In this document: positions 18,210-27,531 of the stretch, piece after piece
Layout: every line of letters starts with the position of its first letter
Numbering within the stretch: the stretch's first letter is position 1
NCBI RefSeq assembly: GCF_010500215.1
Contig: NZ_JAAGOY010000004.1
Coordinates: 62,001 to 126,000, forward strand
DNA from: Aliiroseovarius sp. PrR006
GTDB lineage: Bacteria; Pseudomonadota; Alphaproteobacteria; Rhodobacterales; Rhodobacteraceae
Length of the DNA stretch: 64,000 bases
Reading direction: 5' to 3'
Notes under the pieces: model-generated
The model's input: only the letters and a program-made list of their open reading frames with translations
Databases searched by the model: none
What the model was told of the DNA's origin: nothing
Made by a program: the position numbers and the translations under genes

Positions 18210-18990
18210 AGAGTTTCAAGAAGATGCAATGTCAGTGTCCGAGCGGTTGGCCGCCGAGGCGCTGATTGTTGATGTCGAGGGATTTGAAGGCCCGCTCGAT
18301 CTTCTTCTGACGTTGTCGCGCACCCAAAAGGTGGATCTGCGTAAAATTTCGGTCCTGGAACTGTCCGTGCAATATCTGGCTTTCGTGGAACGGGCGCGGC
18401 ATCTGCGGATCGAACTGGCCGCCGACTATCTTGTGATGGCGGCGTGGCTGGCCTTTTTGAAATCGCGTCTGCTGTTGCCCCCCGATCCCTCCGAAGAGGG
18501 TCCGTCAGGCGAGGAACTCGCCGCTCACCTCGCTTTCCAGCTGGAGCGCCTTCAGGGGATGCGCGACGCCGCCGCCAAGCTGATGGCGCGCGACCAGTTG
18601 GGGCGTGATTTCTTTGCCCGCGGCGTGCCCGAGGATGTGACCCGCGTACGACGTGTGACCTATACCGCCACGCTTCTCGATCTAATGCAGGGCTACGCCC
18701 GGATCCGTACCAAGGACGAGTTCCGGCCATTCGTCATGGACCGCGACGCGGTGATGACGATGGAGCAGGCGCTGGATCGGATGCGCGGGCTGATCAACTA
18801 TGCGGGCGACTGGACCGAGCTGACCTCGTACCTGCCCGAAGGGTGGGAAGTAGAGCCCGCCAAACGCCGTTCGGCCATGGCCGCAAATTTCGCCGCCACG
18901 TTGGAAATGGCCAAGCGGGGCGAGCTTGAACTTAGACAGGGCGACACGTTCTCGCCCATTCAAATCCGCAGGAAAACGCATGACGGATGA
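18196..18990 (+). CDS. scpA: Segregation and condensation protein A (ScpA kleisin)
   Basis: ScpA bridges the two SMC heads in the bacterial condensin. This 264-residue protein opens with a short acidic tail, then VEGFEGPLDLLLTLSRTQKVDLRKISVLEL, the classical N-terminal kleisin block (here cited in parts: EGPLDLLL, KVDLRKI). It continues with LAADYLVMAAWLAFLKSR and a C-terminal winged-helix region. I chose the ATG at 18196 because GCAGGTG lies just upstream; ATG 18229 is an alternative. The gene overlaps nagZ at its start and scpB at its end, typical for the clade. Confidence 0.94.
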   Translation: MSETEEFQEDAMSVSERLAAEALIVDVEGFEGPLDLLLTLSRTQKVDLRKISVLELSVQYLAFVERARHLRIELAADYLVMAAWLAFLKSRLLLPPDPSEEGPSGEELAAHLAFQLERLQGMRDAAAKLMARDQLGRDFFARGVPEDVTRVRRVTYTATLLDLMQGYARIRTKDEFRPFVMDRDAVMTMEQALDRMRGLINYAGDWTELTSYLPEGWEVEPAKRRSAMAANFAATLEMAKRGELELRQGDTFSPIQIRRKTHDG

Positions 18991-19660
18991 TGTGATCAGT
19001 GACACGCCCAGTGAAGGGCAAGACGCGCGCGAGGAAAGCCTGTTCGAGGCCCCGCCCATGGGTGAACAGGAACGGATGGTCGAGGCTATCCTCTTTGCGT
19101 CCACCGAGGCCGTCAGCGTGAAAGAACTGGAAGAGCGGATGCCCCACGGCTGCGACGCTGCCGAGGCATTGGTCCATCTGCGCAAGCGCTATGAAGGGCG
19201 CGGCGTATCCGTTGTCAAAGTCGGCGACGCCTGGGCAATCCGCACGGCACCCGACCTTGGCTATCTGATGCAAAAGGAAACGGTCGAGCAGCGTAAACTG
19301 TCACGTGCCGCGATCGAGACCTTGGCAATTATCGCCTATCATCAACCGGTTACACGTACCGAGATCGAAGAGATCCGCGGTGTCTCGGTTAGTCGCGGCA
19401 CGATCGACCAGCTAATCGAGATGGAATGGATCCGCTTTGGCCGCCGCCGCATGACGCCGGGCCGCCCTGTGACCTTCGTGGTCACGCCGGGCTTTCTGGA
19501 TCACTTCGGTCTGGAAAGCGCACGCGACCTGCCGGGGCTGAAAGAGCTGCGTTCGGCCGGGCTTTTGGAAAGCCGCCCGCCCCCCGGTGCGATGCCCGGC
19601 CCCAACAGCGATGACGAGGATGAAAGCCCTGAAGGCCAGTCCGAACTGTTCGAGGATTAA
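18980..19660 (+). CDS. scpB: Segregation and condensation protein B (ScpB)
   Basis: This 226-residue partner of ScpA in the SMC-ScpAB complex has two winged-helix domains. Seen are MVEAILFASTEAVSVKELEE at the first, VGDAWAIRTAPDLGYLM, and the hallmark LSRAAIETLAIIAYHQPVTR followed by EIEEIRGVSVSRGTIDQL. The C terminus is acidic and disordered (SDDEDESPEGQSELFED). The ATG at 18980 is preceded by CAGGAAAA, and the gene overlaps the end of scpA by 11 bases. A Pro-rich stretch separates the core from the acidic tail. Confidence 0.94.
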   Translation: MTDDVISDTPSEGQDAREESLFEAPPMGEQERMVEAILFASTEAVSVKELEERMPHGCDAAEALVHLRKRYEGRGVSVVKVGDAWAIRTAPDLGYLMQKETVEQRKLSRAAIETLAIIAYHQPVTRTEIEEIRGVSVSRGTIDQLIEMEWIRFGRRRMTPGRPVTFVVTPGFLDHFGLESARDLPGLKELRSAGLLESRPPPGAMPGPNSDDEDESPEGQSELFED

Positions 19661-19664
19661 CACT

Positions 19665-19874
19665 ATGAATGCCAATCAGCTGATCAACATGGTCATCCGC
19701 ATGGTGACGCGCCGTCTGATCAACAAAGGTGTGAACACCGGGATCGACATTGCCGCGCGGAAAGGTCGGCAGGTCGAAGATATGACCCCGGAACAACAAA
19801 AGGAAGCGCAGAAAGCACGCGATCTTGCCAAGCGCGGACGCAAGACCATGCGGATTGGAAAGCGGTTGTTTTAA
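19665..19874 (+). CDS. Small basic protein of unknown function
   Basis: This 69-residue protein starts at the ATG 19665, four bases after the scpB stop, so it is probably cotranslated with scpAB. It is strongly basic, with an amphipathic N-terminal helix (LINMVIRMVTRRLINKG), a central DMTPEQQKEAQKARDLAKRG stretch that looks like a charged helix, and a basic end (RKTMRIGKRLF). No Cys, signal peptide or clear membrane segment is present. I do not recognise a named family. The position after scpB and the basic charge would fit a nucleic-acid-associated accessory factor, but that is only inference. Confidence 0.7.
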   Translation: MNANQLINMVIRMVTRRLINKGVNTGIDIAARKGRQVEDMTPEQQKEAQKARDLAKRGRKTMRIGKRLF

Positions 19875-19915
19875 CTGGCGCGTTGCCTAGCCCGCGCATC
19901 ACGCGGAACCTGCAG

Positions 19916-20989
19916 CTACTTAAAGTGCTTTGACAGCTTCAGCCCCTGACCCTGATAATTCGACTTGATGTCGACACCATAAAGCGCTTCGGGAATTTCG
20001 CTCATCTTTTCATAGACCAAGCGGCCCACGACCTGTCCGTGTTCCAAAACGAACGGGGCCTCGTGGCAGCGCACTTCCAACACCCCGCGTGAGCCTGACC
20101 CTCCGGCTGCGTCATAGCCAAAGCCGGGGTCAAAGAAGCCCGCATAGTGCACGCGGAATTCGCCGACCATCGCCAGATAGGGGGCCATTTCGGCGGCGCA
20201 ATCGGGCGGGATGGCGATCGCCTCGCGGCTGACAAGGATATAGAACGCGCCGGGATCCAGGATGATACGGCCCTCGGTGGTGCGGACCTCTTCCCAGTAC
20301 TCGGCCGGGTCGTAATGGGCCAGCTTCGACAGGTCCACGACACCGGTGTGGCGCTTGGCGCGATAGCCAACCAGATCGCCGTCAGCGGGTTTCAGATCGA
20401 CCGAAAAGCCAAGCCCGTCGGAAATCACCGGCTCGCCCGAGACGATGGGGCTGCGGGCGTGGACATCGCGCAGTTCATCATCGGACAGAATCGTTTTGCC
20501 CTGCCGGAAGATGATCTGGTTCAACAGCTGCCCGGGCTGGGCGACGACCGAGAAACTTTGCGGGCAAAGCTCGGCATATAGCGGACCGTCATAGCCTTCG
20601 GGCACGCGGTCAAATTCGATCCCCTGATCGGTGATCACGCGGGTCATTAGGTCGACCCGTCCAATCGAGCTTTTGGCGCTGGCGGCGGCTGTCATGCCCT
20701 CGGGCAGGTTCAGCCGCTCCATCAGGGGAATCACATAGACGCAGCCTTTTTCCAGCACGGCGCCGCCAGTCAGCGACAGCTCGTGCATGGTCAGTTCCGA
20801 CAGGCGATCAGCGACAGTCGCATCTTTGCCGGGCAGGAAGGACGCGCGTACGCGATAGGCGATTTCGCCCAGACGCAGGTCAAGCGAGGCGGGCTGGATC
20901 TGTTCGTTCAGGATGGGCGAGGATGCGGAAATACCGCCTTCCGTGATCATCTGCCGGATCTGATGATCGGCAAGTACTCCGGATTTCAT
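19916..20989 (-). CDS. dcd: 2'-deoxycytidine 5'-triphosphate deaminase, two-domain form
   Basis: This 357-residue protein is about twice the length of standard Dcd and looks like two fused dUTPase/Dcd-fold domains, a form common in alphaproteobacteria. The first half contains QIQPASLDLRLG and SAKSSIGRVDLMTRVITDQG (the SxxxRxG-type catalytic and phosphate loop). The second half contains DPGAFYILVSREAI, HYAGFFDPGFGYD, and EVRCHEAPFVLEHGQVVGRL. The product dUTP feeds dTMP synthesis. The start is the ATG at 20989 with a purine-rich site just upstream. It converges on the scpAB unit and lies downstream of tRNA-Pro on the same strand, separated by a terminator. Confidence 0.93.
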   Translation of the reverse strand: MKSGVLADHQIRQMITEGGISASSPILNEQIQPASLDLRLGEIAYRVRASFLPGKDATVADRLSELTMHELSLTGGAVLEKGCVYVIPLMERLNLPEGMTAAASAKSSIGRVDLMTRVITDQGIEFDRVPEGYDGPLYAELCPQSFSVVAQPGQLLNQIIFRQGKTILSDDELRDVHARSPIVSGEPVISDGLGFSVDLKPADGDLVGYRAKRHTGVVDLSKLAHYDPAEYWEEVRTTEGRIILDPGAFYILVSREAIAIPPDCAAEMAPYLAMVGEFRVHYAGFFDPGFGYDAAGGSGSRGVLEVRCHEAPFVLEHGQVVGRLVYEKMSEIPEALYGVDIKSNYQGQGLKLSKHFK

Positions 20990-21039
20990 GGCGTTCCTCC
21001 TTCGCCGTAGGCCGTAAAGGGGCCTGGTCCATACAAAAA

Positions 21040-21072
21040 CACCCGCCCGAAAGCCGGGCGGGCGTTTTTTGA
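21040..21072 (-). terminator. Rho-independent terminator after tRNA-Pro
   Basis: In minus orientation a GC-rich hairpin (GCCCGCCCG / CGGGCGGGT with a short CTTT loop) is followed by a run of T. The opposite strand also shows a T-run, so it could act in both directions. It lies 3' of tRNA-Pro and 5' of the dcd gene on the minus strand. Confidence 0.8.
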
Positions 21073-21074
21073 AT

Positions 21075-21151
21075 TGGTCGGGCTAGCAGGACTCGAACCT
21101 GCGACCTTCCGTCCCCCAGACGGACGCGCTACCAGGCTGCGCCATAGCCCG
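21075..21151 (-). tRNA. tRNA-Pro (anticodon GGG)
   Basis: The minus strand folds as a 77-base tRNA with acceptor stem CGGGCTA/TAGCCCG, D arm with GGTAGCGC, anticodon stem TCCGT/ACGGA around the loop CTGGGGG (anticodon GGG), T arm with GGTTCGAGTCC, and an encoded 3' CCA. It reads CCC/CCU proline codons. It is followed by a strong hairpin terminator at about 21040-21072. Confidence 0.95.
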
Positions 21152-21251
21152 ACTGAGGCCCTTACATAGTGATTTTCACGGGCAGGGCAAGCGGGAAAAG
21201 AGCGGAAAATGCGCATTCTTTCCAAAGACGTTGCCCAAGCCTTTTGCAGGG

Positions 21252-22247
21252 TCATTCTGCCTGCCCATTGTCAGACGGGGCAGGGGCCATGCGGCTTGCC
21301 AGATCGGACAGCCGTGCGGTCAGGCTGCGCAGGGCATCTTCTGGCAGCGGCTTGCCTGCGGCCCGGAGCGCCCGCAGGCGTTCGCTGGTCAGAACATCCG
21401 GCGCGGTTGTGAAGGCGTCGTCTGAGACGTCAGACGCAACATGCGAGATGTCGATGGGGGCAGGGGCTTCGGGGGCGGGATCAGGCTCTGCCACCGGGTC
21501 TTGTTCTACAGGCTGGGCGACCTCTGGCACGGCTGTGTCGTCGTCAGTGAATGTCACCTCGTCCTCGACAGAGGTCAGGGTGTCCTCGTCAGGATGCGAT
21601 GCGGCGATGTCGGCGTCCAGCTCGGTCGGTTCGACATGGTGTTCGGGCGCAGAAGGTTCCGGTTCTGTTTCTTCAATCTTTTCAGCGATCTGTAGGAATT
21701 CGGCGGCGAACAGATCCGGTTCCGATGGGCCGTCTTCGGCTGTTTCTTCAGGCACGGCTTCGATCTCAGGCGCGTCATCCGAAGTGTCGGTCAAAGTCGG
21801 TGGCGTTTCGTCAACTGGTGCTGCGTCATCCGGTGCGGCCATCGGGGCGTCGTCGGCGGGAGTTTGACGATCGATCTGCGGCTCGGCCTGAACCGAGTCC
21901 TCGGCGGTCTTTGATGGCGGTGTCAGCGGGACAACATTCGATCCGTCCGAGCTGCGCATCTCGTTGCTGTCCAGTGGGGGCGACATGGCCGCCACATGCT
22001 TCACACCTTTTTCGCGCAGCAGTTTTTGCACGCCACGAATGGTCATGCCGTCTTCGTGCAGAAGCTTCCGAATGCCCCCCAAAAGCTCCATATCCGCAGG
22101 GCGATAATATCGCCGCCCTCCGGCGCGTTTGACGGGTTTGACTTGGGTAAACCGGCTTTCCCAGAACCGCAGAACATGTGTGGGCACACCCAACCAATCG
22201 GCCACTTCGCTGATGGTGCGAAACGCGTCCGGAGACTTCTTGTCCAT
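21252..22247 (-). CDS. MerR family regulator with long acidic linker
   Basis: This 331-residue protein has an N-terminal MerR helix-turn-helix ([20 protein letters not shown], then [21 protein letters not shown]), followed by [14 protein letters not shown]. From about residue 100 to 285 it is a low-complexity, Pro/Ala/Asp/Glu-rich segment. A short conserved-looking helix then closes the protein ([22 protein letters not shown]). It lacks the Cys residues of metal-sensing MerR proteins. Family members of this layout sit next to ihfA in Rhodobacteraceae, as here (62 bases downstream of ihfA, same strand). Target and inducer are unknown. The acidic linker could act as a flexible activation or interaction region. 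Confidence 0.9.
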   Translation of the reverse strand: MDKKSPDAFRTISEVADWLGVPTHVLRFWESRFTQVKPVKRAGGRRYYRPADMELLGGIRKLLHEDGMTIRGVQKLLREKGVKHVAAMSPPLDSNEMRSSDGSNVVPLTPPSKTAEDSVQAEPQIDRQTPADDAPMAAPDDAAPVDETPPTLTDTSDDAPEIEAVPEETAEDGPSEPDLFAAEFLQIAEKIEETEPEPSAPEHHVEPTELDADIAASHPDEDTLTSVEDEVTFTDDDTAVPEVAQPVEQDPVAEPDPAPEAPAPIDISHVASDVSDDAFTTAPDVLTSERLRALRAAGKPLPEDALRSLTARLSDLASRMAPAPSDNGQAE

Positions 22248-22309
22248 GATTGTGCCTGCCTTCTAATCCGTGGCTTCTGGTTGCTACAGGTTGCCTTCAG
22301 GTACCCTGA

Positions 22310-22612
22310 TCAGCGTTTGTTTCCATCCGCAACGCGATCTTTCATCAGATGCGACGGGCGGAAGGTCAAGACGCGCCGTGGCAGGATCGGCACTTCTTCC
22401 CCGGTCTTTGGATTGCGGCCGACGCGGGCTGCTTTGTCACGGACCGAGAATGTTCCAAACGATGAGATTTTGACGCTTTGGCCAGACACCAACGCGTCCG
22501 AGATGTGGTTCAAGACGTTTTCAACCAGTTGCGCGCTTTCGTTGCGCGACAGGCCGACCTCACGAAACACGGACTCGCTTAGGTCCATGCGGGTCAAAGT
22601 CTTTTCACTCAT
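22310..22612 (-). CDS. ihfA: Integration host factor alpha subunit
   Basis: This 100-residue DNA-bending protein forms a heterodimer with IHF-beta. It has the HU/IHF fold, with [20 protein letters not shown] at the N terminus, [22 protein letters not shown] (the beta arm with the GRNP tip that intercalates DNA), and a basic end. The start is the ATG at 22612. It lies 193 bases downstream of fabH, longer than the neighbouring gaps. The minus-strand sequence TTGACT near 22709-22714 with CATGCT 17 bases on could be a local promoter, and a GGAATTT/AAATTCC dyad overlaps it. Confidence 0.95.
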   Translation of the reverse strand: MSEKTLTRMDLSESVFREVGLSRNESAQLVENVLNHISDALVSGQSVKISSFGTFSVRDKAARVGRNPKTGEEVPILPRRVLTFRPSHLMKDRVADGNKR

Positions 22613-22805
22613 ATTGTCCCCCTGAATGCTTTTTATTGCCCTTTTTATCGGTGCAAGGGCACCGGGCATGATCAGATATTGGATTGGAGCATGGAATTTT
22701 TGAAATTCCGAGTCAATATCAATGGCTTGCGAAAGCAGAAGCTTGCCTGCGCAATTTTGGGGGAAATGGCTGCTCTGGGGGGGCGGAATGCGTGCGGCTG
22801 AGCTG

Positions 22806-23780
22806 TTACCAGCGCAGAACCACAGCACCCCAGGCAAGACCACCGCCAATGGCTTCGGCGACCACAAGATCACCGTCTTTGATCTTGCCTTCGGCGCGCG
22901 CCACCGACATGGCCAGCGGGATCGATGCGGCAGAGGTGTTGCCGTGATCCTGTACAGTAACCACAACGCGGTCCATCGAGACGCCCAACTTTTTGGCGGT
23001 GCCTTGGATGATGCGGATATTGGCCTGATGGGGCACGATCCAGTTCACGTCGTCGTCAGTCAGGCCCACTTTGGACAAAGCCGTTTCTGCGGTCTGGGCC
23101 AGTTTGCCAACCGCTTGACGGAATAGCGGATTGCCCTGCATGCGCAGGTGGCCCGAGGTCTGCGTGGTCGACACGCCGCCGTCCACATAGAGCATCTCGC
23201 GTAGGCGTCCGTCGGAATTCAGGTCCGCAGACAGGATGCCGCGATCGGTGTTTTCTCCGGCCCCCTCTTCGGCTTCCAGCACCAGCGCACCCGCGCCGTC
23301 GCCGAATAGCACACAGGTGGCGCGGTCTTGCATGTCCAGAATGCGCGAGAAAGTCTCGGCGCCGATAACCAGCACGCGTTTGGCCTGCCCGGATAGGATC
23401 AGGGCGTTGGCGTTGGTCAGGGCAAACACAAAGCCTGCGCAGACAGCCTGCACGTCAAAAGCAAAACCGCGCGTCATGCCCAGTTCGTTCTGCACCATCG
23501 TGGCCGCTGACGGAAAGGTCAGGTCGGCGGTCGAGGTCGCCAGCACGATGGCGTCAATGTCATCAGGTTCCAGCCCTGCATCAGCAAGGGCCATACGCGC
23601 AGCGTTTGCGCCCATTTTCGAGGTCGTTTCGTCTTCCGCAGCAAAATGGCGGCGCTCGATCCCCGACCGGGTGCGAATCCATTCGTCCGATGTGTCTACG
23701 ATGTCTTCGAAATACGAGTTCGGAACCACGCGTTCGGGCAGATAGTGCCCGACGCCTTTGACCACGGCGCGAAGTGTCAT
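22806..23780 (-). CDS. fabH: 3-oxoacyl-ACP synthase III (FabH)
   Basis: FabH condenses acetyl-CoA with malonyl-ACP to start fatty-acid synthesis. This 324-residue protein shows the catalytic triad in order: Cys in [13 protein letters not shown], His in [11 protein letters not shown], and Asn in [15 protein letters not shown]. The C terminus [13 protein letters not shown] is typical. Its ATG overlaps the plsX stop (ATGA, 23777-23780), so synthesis is coupled to PlsX, linking phospholipid and fatty-acid initiation. It is cytosolic. Confidence 0.97.
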   Translation of the reverse strand: MTLRAVVKGVGHYLPERVVPNSYFEDIVDTSDEWIRTRSGIERRHFAAEDETTSKMGANAARMALADAGLEPDDIDAIVLATSTADLTFPSAATMVQNELGMTRGFAFDVQAVCAGFVFALTNANALILSGQAKRVLVIGAETFSRILDMQDRATCVLFGDGAGALVLEAEEGAGENTDRGILSADLNSDGRLREMLYVDGGVSTTQTSGHLRMQGNPLFRQAVGKLAQTAETALSKVGLTDDDVNWIVPHQANIRIIQGTAKKLGVSMDRVVVTVQDHGNTSAASIPLAMSVARAEGKIKDGDLVVAEAIGGGLAWGAVVLRW

Positions 23781-24865
23781 TCTGGCTGCTCACCTTCCGG
23801 TTTTTGTGTTTTTTGATCTTGGCTTGGCGTGCCGGCGGATGCAACCCGGGCCGCAAGCTTCTGATTGAAGCCGCTTTCGGCCAAGCGGAAGGCCAATTTC
23901 ACGGCGGCTGACATGCCTGTCGCATCAGCCGATCCGTGACTTTTGACCACGGTGCCGTTCAGGCCAAGGAACACACCGCCATTGTTGCGGCGGGGGTCCA
24001 CGCGTTTGCTGAGGCGTCGTAGCGCGGTCAGCGACAACAGCGCCGAGATCTTCGACAAAATCGTCGCATTGAATGCGTCGCGCAACAGGCCCGAGACAAG
24101 GCTGGCCGTGCCCTCGGCGGTTTTCAGGGCGACGTTGCCGGTGAAGCCATCGGTGACAATCACATCCACGCGGTCCGAGGGGATATCGCCGCCTTCGATA
24201 AAGCCAACATAATCGATATTGGCACGATCCGCGGCCTCTGCGATCAGCTCATTTGCGCTTTTCAGTTCAGCCCGACCTTTGTGTTCTTCGGTGCCAACAT
24301 TCAGAAGGCCAACGCGGGGACGTTCAAGACCAAGCCCGTTGCGGGCATAGGATGCGCCCATCATGGCATATTGCAGAAGGTCGGTGTCATCGGCCCGGAT
24401 ATCCGCGCCCACATCCAGCATCACGTTGAAGCCCGCCGGATTGCGCGAGGGCCAGAGGCAGGCAATGGCAGGGCGGTTGACGCCGGGCAGCTTGCGCAGA
24501 CGCACCATCGACAGAAGCATCAAGGCGCCGGTGTTGCCGCAGCTGACGGCCACGTCGGCCTCGCCGTTGCGCACCGCGTCAATGGTCGACCACATCGAGG
24601 TGTTCTGACCATTGCGCATCACAAAGCTGGGCTTGGCGTCCATCGTCACGACCTCGTCGGCGTGGCGAATGTCACAGACCTCGGCCAGATCTTTTGTCCG
24701 GGCGACCAGCTTTTCAAGTTCGGGTTTGTTGCCATGCAGAATGAACCCGATGTTCGGGTTCTTATCAGCAGACAGCGCAAGACCGGCAACCACGGCTGCC
24801 GGTCCAAGATCTCCGCCCATGGCGTCGACCGATACGATTGTGCGTTTGGGGGCGTTCATTGTCAT
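23777..24865 (-). CDS. plsX: Phosphate acyltransferase PlsX
   Basis: PlsX makes acyl-phosphate from acyl-ACP for the PlsY step of phosphatidic acid synthesis and acts at the membrane surface. The 362-residue protein has the N-terminal [52 protein letters not shown], and [19 protein letters not shown], all standard PlsX blocks. The C terminus extends by about 25 polar residues ([15 protein letters not shown]) beyond the usual core. Start at the ATG 24865; a second ATG two codons on is possible. Lies 56 bases after rpmF in the usual yceD-rpmF-plsX-fabH order. Confidence 0.97.
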   Translation of the reverse strand: MTMNAPKRTIVSVDAMGGDLGPAAVVAGLALSADKNPNIGFILHGNKPELEKLVARTKDLAEVCDIRHADEVVTMDAKPSFVMRNGQNTSMWSTIDAVRNGEADVAVSCGNTGALMLLSMVRLRKLPGVNRPAIACLWPSRNPAGFNVMLDVGADIRADDTDLLQYAMMGASYARNGLGLERPRVGLLNVGTEEHKGRAELKSANELIAEAADRANIDYVGFIEGGDIPSDRVDVIVTDGFTGNVALKTAEGTASLVSGLLRDAFNATILSKISALLSLTALRRLSKRVDPRRNNGGVFLGLNGTVVKSHGSADATGMSAAVKLAFRLAESGFNQKLAARVASAGTPSQDQKTQKPEGEQPE

Positions 24866-24921
24866 TCTTTATCCCATGCTCGGGGATTTTCTGACATGCT
24901 CACCCGCGCGGGGCAAGTGCC

Positions 24922-25131
24922 TTACGCCGCGTCCTCGTCGTCCAGGTCGATTTCGTCGGCCATGGCAACAACTTCACGGTCGTCATAGTGACCGCAGGAC
25001 GGGCACACGTGGTGGGGGCGCTTCAGCTCGCCGCAGTTCGAACATTCGTTCGGGTTCGCAGCAACCAGTGCGTCATGTGCGCGGCGATTGTTGCGGCGCG
25101 ACTTGGATACTTTGTTCTGTTGGACGGCCAT
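24922..25131 (-). CDS. rpmF: 50S ribosomal protein L32
   Basis: This 69-residue ribosomal protein has the L32 N terminus [20 protein letters not shown] and a zinc ribbon of four cysteines (CSNC at residues 30-33 and CPSC at 43-46), followed by an acidic tail (IDLDDEDAA). The start is the ATG at 25131. It sits between yceD and plsX. The 245-base leader upstream includes a 10-bp stem-loop at 25321-25347 and a possible promoter on the minus strand (TTGGAC, then TATGAG about 18 bases on). Confidence 0.97.
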   Translation of the reverse strand: MAVQQNKVSKSRRNNRRAHDALVAANPNECSNCGELKRPHHVCPSCGHYDDREVVAMADEIDLDDEDAA

Positions 25132-25376
25132 GGTCTCAACCTTTGATTTTGGGGGCACATGGCCCGGTGAATTCTTTAGGCTTCGGGGAAGCCTGCTTAT
25201 CCTCGTGTCTGAGTCTGGCGCCTCATACGCTGTTTGCGGGGCGCTGTCCAACCCATCTTGTGGAAGAAGCCGGGAAAATACTGGGATTCTTCTTTCTTGC
25301 AAGTGAAGATTGCGCCGATTCCCCCGAAAACGTCGGTTTTTCGGGGGTGTTTTCGCGCGATGCGCCCAAGTTTGGC
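25132..25376 (-). promoter_or_regulatory. Leader between yceD and rpmF with a 10-bp hairpin
   Basis: This 245-base gap contains no convincing coding frame. A hairpin pairs CCCCCGAAAA (25321-25330) with TTTTCGGGGG (25338-25347). In the direction of transcription (minus) it is not followed by a T-run, so it is a poor terminator and more likely a processing or stability element. Further down, the minus strand carries TTGGAC and TATGAG with about 18 bases between them, a plausible promoter for rpmF-plsX-fabH. Confidence 0.45.
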
Positions 25377-25973
25377 CTATTTGGCGTCGTCGTCCGAGTC
25401 GCTTTTGCCTGCCAGTTGATCACGCAGGGCCGACAGACCTGCAAAAGGTCTGGCGTCCTCATCGCGCATCGGGGCAACGCCCGGAGCGGCAAAGTTGGTT
25501 TGATCCAGTTCGGCCCCATTGGCACGCGGAAACAGCGGCAAAGCTAGCGCAAGGGATTCGGTCATCACCTCGCCCAGATCAATCTCGGGCCCAAGCTGTT
25601 CTAGCGTTTCGTCATCCGGCATCTCGACCTCGTCCCCGGCCTCAAGCTCGGGCAGGTCGCGCACCCAGCGGCGGCTGACGGGTTCCTCGATCCGCGTGGT
25701 GACGGGATCCAGCGTCACGACACACTCTTGAACCACGGTTGCGCCCAGTTGTGCTTTCAACTGCCAGTCCCTCTTGCCACGTGCGGTCAACGTGCCCTTG
25801 AACCGGACCTTGCGCAGGGCAGGCAGGCCCAAATCCGCAGCAATCGCCTTGCATTCCGCCGCCGTCGGGATCAGCTCGAACGGGGTTTCCACACTGGTCG
25901 GCAGATCCGCCACCCGCAACACGTGCTGATACACGGGCGCGTCTTGGCCGGACTGGGGCGTATCGGTGCTCAT
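25377..25973 (-). CDS. yceD: YceD/DUF177 family protein
   Basis: This 198-residue protein belongs to the DUF177 family. The middle segment [24 protein letters not shown] is the family hallmark; the C-terminal half is acidic ([24 protein letters not shown]), ending with a polar tail ([10 protein letters not shown]). DUF177 proteins are linked to 23S rRNA accumulation and almost always lie directly upstream of rpmF, as here, although the gap of 245 bases is large. I chose the ATG at 25973 because AGGAGA lies 7 bases upstream; the ATG at 25991 lies in that ribosome-binding site region. It is divergent from the BamE-like gene. Confidence 0.9.
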   Translation of the reverse strand: MSTDTPQSGQDAPVYQHVLRVADLPTSVETPFELIPTAAECKAIAADLGLPALRKVRFKGTLTARGKRDWQLKAQLGATVVQECVVTLDPVTTRIEEPVSRRWVRDLPELEAGDEVEMPDDETLEQLGPEIDLGEVMTESLALALPLFPRANGAELDQTNFAAPGVAPMRDEDARPFAGLSALRDQLAGKSDSDDDAK

Positions 25974-26116
25974 GGCGGTGTCTCCTGACATTGAGTTGCG
26001 CGGTATATGGTGGGAACCCTCACCTCTGGATACAAGACCCGTATCGTTTCTTGAACCAAAGCCATTCCTGAGATAAGCCGATACCCAGAAGCAAGGGAAG
26101 AACGCAAGGGGAGCAT

Positions 26117-26587
26117 ATGTCTTATCTTTCGGATAGGGTGAAACGCGTCGGCCAAGTTGCTGTCGCCATCACGCTTGCCATCGCCTTGACGGCCTGTTCC
26201 GCGACCTACCGCAATCATGGCTATATGCCGGTGCAAGAAGATGTGGATCTTCTGGTGGTTGGAAAGGACACCCGCGAATCCGTGACCGAGGCAATCGGGA
26301 AGCCGGGGACCTCGGGTTTGCTGGCTGACAGCGGGTTTTACTACGTTCGCTCACGCTTCGAGCACTACCTTTACAACGCCCCGAAAGAGATCGACCGCGA
26401 AGTTCTGGCGATCAGCTTCGATAGCAAGGGGCGCGTCGAGAATATCGAGCGTTTCGGGCTGGAAGACGGGCAGGTCATCGTGCTTGAGCGTCGTGTGACC
26501 GAAAGCAACATCAAGGGCGTTAGCTTCCTGCGTCAGCTCTTCGGTTCGTTTGGCCGAATCAATGTGGCAGAACAGCTTGGCGGCTAA
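26117..26587 (+). CDS. bamE: BamE/SmpA-OmlA family outer-membrane lipoprotein
   Basis: This 156-residue protein has a lipoprotein signal peptide: a basic N terminus, a hydrophobic stretch (VAVAITLAIALTAC) and a lipobox LTAC with the lipidated Cys at residue 27. The mature part carries the SmpA/OmlA fold: VDLLVVGKDTRESVTEAIGKPGTSG, then FYYVRSRFEHYLYNAP and a strand-rich end. BamE is part of the Bam complex that inserts beta-barrel proteins into the outer membrane. It is followed by a strong terminator at 26611-26635. Confidence 0.9.
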   Translation: MSYLSDRVKRVGQVAVAITLAIALTACSATYRNHGYMPVQEDVDLLVVGKDTRESVTEAIGKPGTSGLLADSGFYYVRSRFEHYLYNAPKEIDREVLAISFDSKGRVENIERFGLEDGQVIVLERRVTESNIKGVSFLRQLFGSFGRINVAEQLGG

Positions 26588-26610
26588 GCCTGCCTGAAAG
26601 CTTGCAAATT

Positions 26611-26636
26611 GGCGTCGGACCTCCGGCGCCTTTTTC
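26611..26636 (+). terminator. Rho-independent terminator after bamE
   Basis: GGCGTCGGA pairs with TCCGGCGCC (one G-T wobble) and is followed directly by TTTTTC. It lies 23 bases after the bamE stop codon. Confidence 0.85.
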
Positions 26637-26759
26637 ATTTTTGGGGCAGGGCGCGCAGCTTTCGCTTTCGCCACGTCACTTGCCTGTCATATCTTGTTGG
26701 CAGAAGGGCGCATGCGCATATGAACGGGAAGGCGTTCGTGCAAAAAGCGGAGGCACCAG

Positions 26760-27500
26760 ATGCCGAAAGGGACGACACCTCGTTTTCGGGCGCGGTTCAA
26801 TGAAACGCAGGCCGATATTCTGGCCGCCCAAACCTTGCGCCACCGGTGCTTTCGCGGAGGCGAGGGGTTGGATGCGGATCCCTATGACGATATTTGCCGT
26901 CATATGCTGGTTGAAGACGTTGCTACAGGTAAACTGGTCGCCTGTTTCCGTCTGATGCCCTTCCCAGACGGCGCGTCAATTGGCGACAGCTATTCCGCCC
27001 AGTTCTACGAGCTGTCGGCCTTGCGCGACTACGCAAGCCCGATGATCGAGATGGGGCGCTTTTGCATTGATCCCGACGCCCAAGACGGCGCAGATATCCT
27101 GCGCGTCGCATGGGGGGCGATGACGCATTATGTGGATCAGGAAAACATCGGGCTGATGTTCGGCTGTTCGTCGTTTCAGGGCACGGACGAGGCACGCTAT
27201 CTGGACACGTTCGCGCTGCTTCGTGACCGCCATATCGCCCCGAAACGCTGGCTGCCGCGTGTCAAAGCCCCCAAGGTGTTTCGCTTTGCGCAACGCCTGC
27301 GCCGCACCCCTGACGCCAAACGCGCCATGCTGGGCCTGCCGCCGCTTCTGCGTACCTATCTTATGATGGGCGGCTGGGTGTCGGATCATGCGGTGGTGGA
27401 TCATGACCTGAACACGCTGCATGTGTTCACCGGGGTCGAGATCGCCTCGGTCCCGCCAGCACGGGCACGACTTTTGCGCGCGGTTGCTGCGCCCGCTTGA
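26760..27500 (+). CDS. olsB: Ornithine-acyl-ACP N-acyltransferase (OlsB-like)
   Basis: This 246-residue GNAT-fold protein matches OlsB, which adds a 3-hydroxy-fatty-acyl chain to ornithine in the first step of ornithine-lipid synthesis. Blocks seen are AAQTLRHRCFRGGEGLDADPYDD near the N terminus, CRHMLVEDVATGKLVACFRLM, and MIEMGRFCIDP, followed by GLMFGCSSFQGTD. The C terminus covers MMGGWVSDHAVVDHDLNTLHVFTGVEI. The usual partner olsA is not next to it; an ABC-F gene follows 31 bases on. GGAGG-type sequence lies just before the ATG at 26760. Confidence 0.85.
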   Translation: MPKGTTPRFRARFNETQADILAAQTLRHRCFRGGEGLDADPYDDICRHMLVEDVATGKLVACFRLMPFPDGASIGDSYSAQFYELSALRDYASPMIEMGRFCIDPDAQDGADILRVAWGAMTHYVDQENIGLMFGCSSFQGTDEARYLDTFALLRDRHIAPKRWLPRVKAPKVFRFAQRLRRTPDAKRAMLGLPPLLRTYLMMGGWVSDHAVVDHDLNTLHVFTGVEIASVPPARARLLRAVAAPA

Positions 27501-27531
27501 CCCCAAAGGCGCAAGCCCGTAACCCGGCCCT

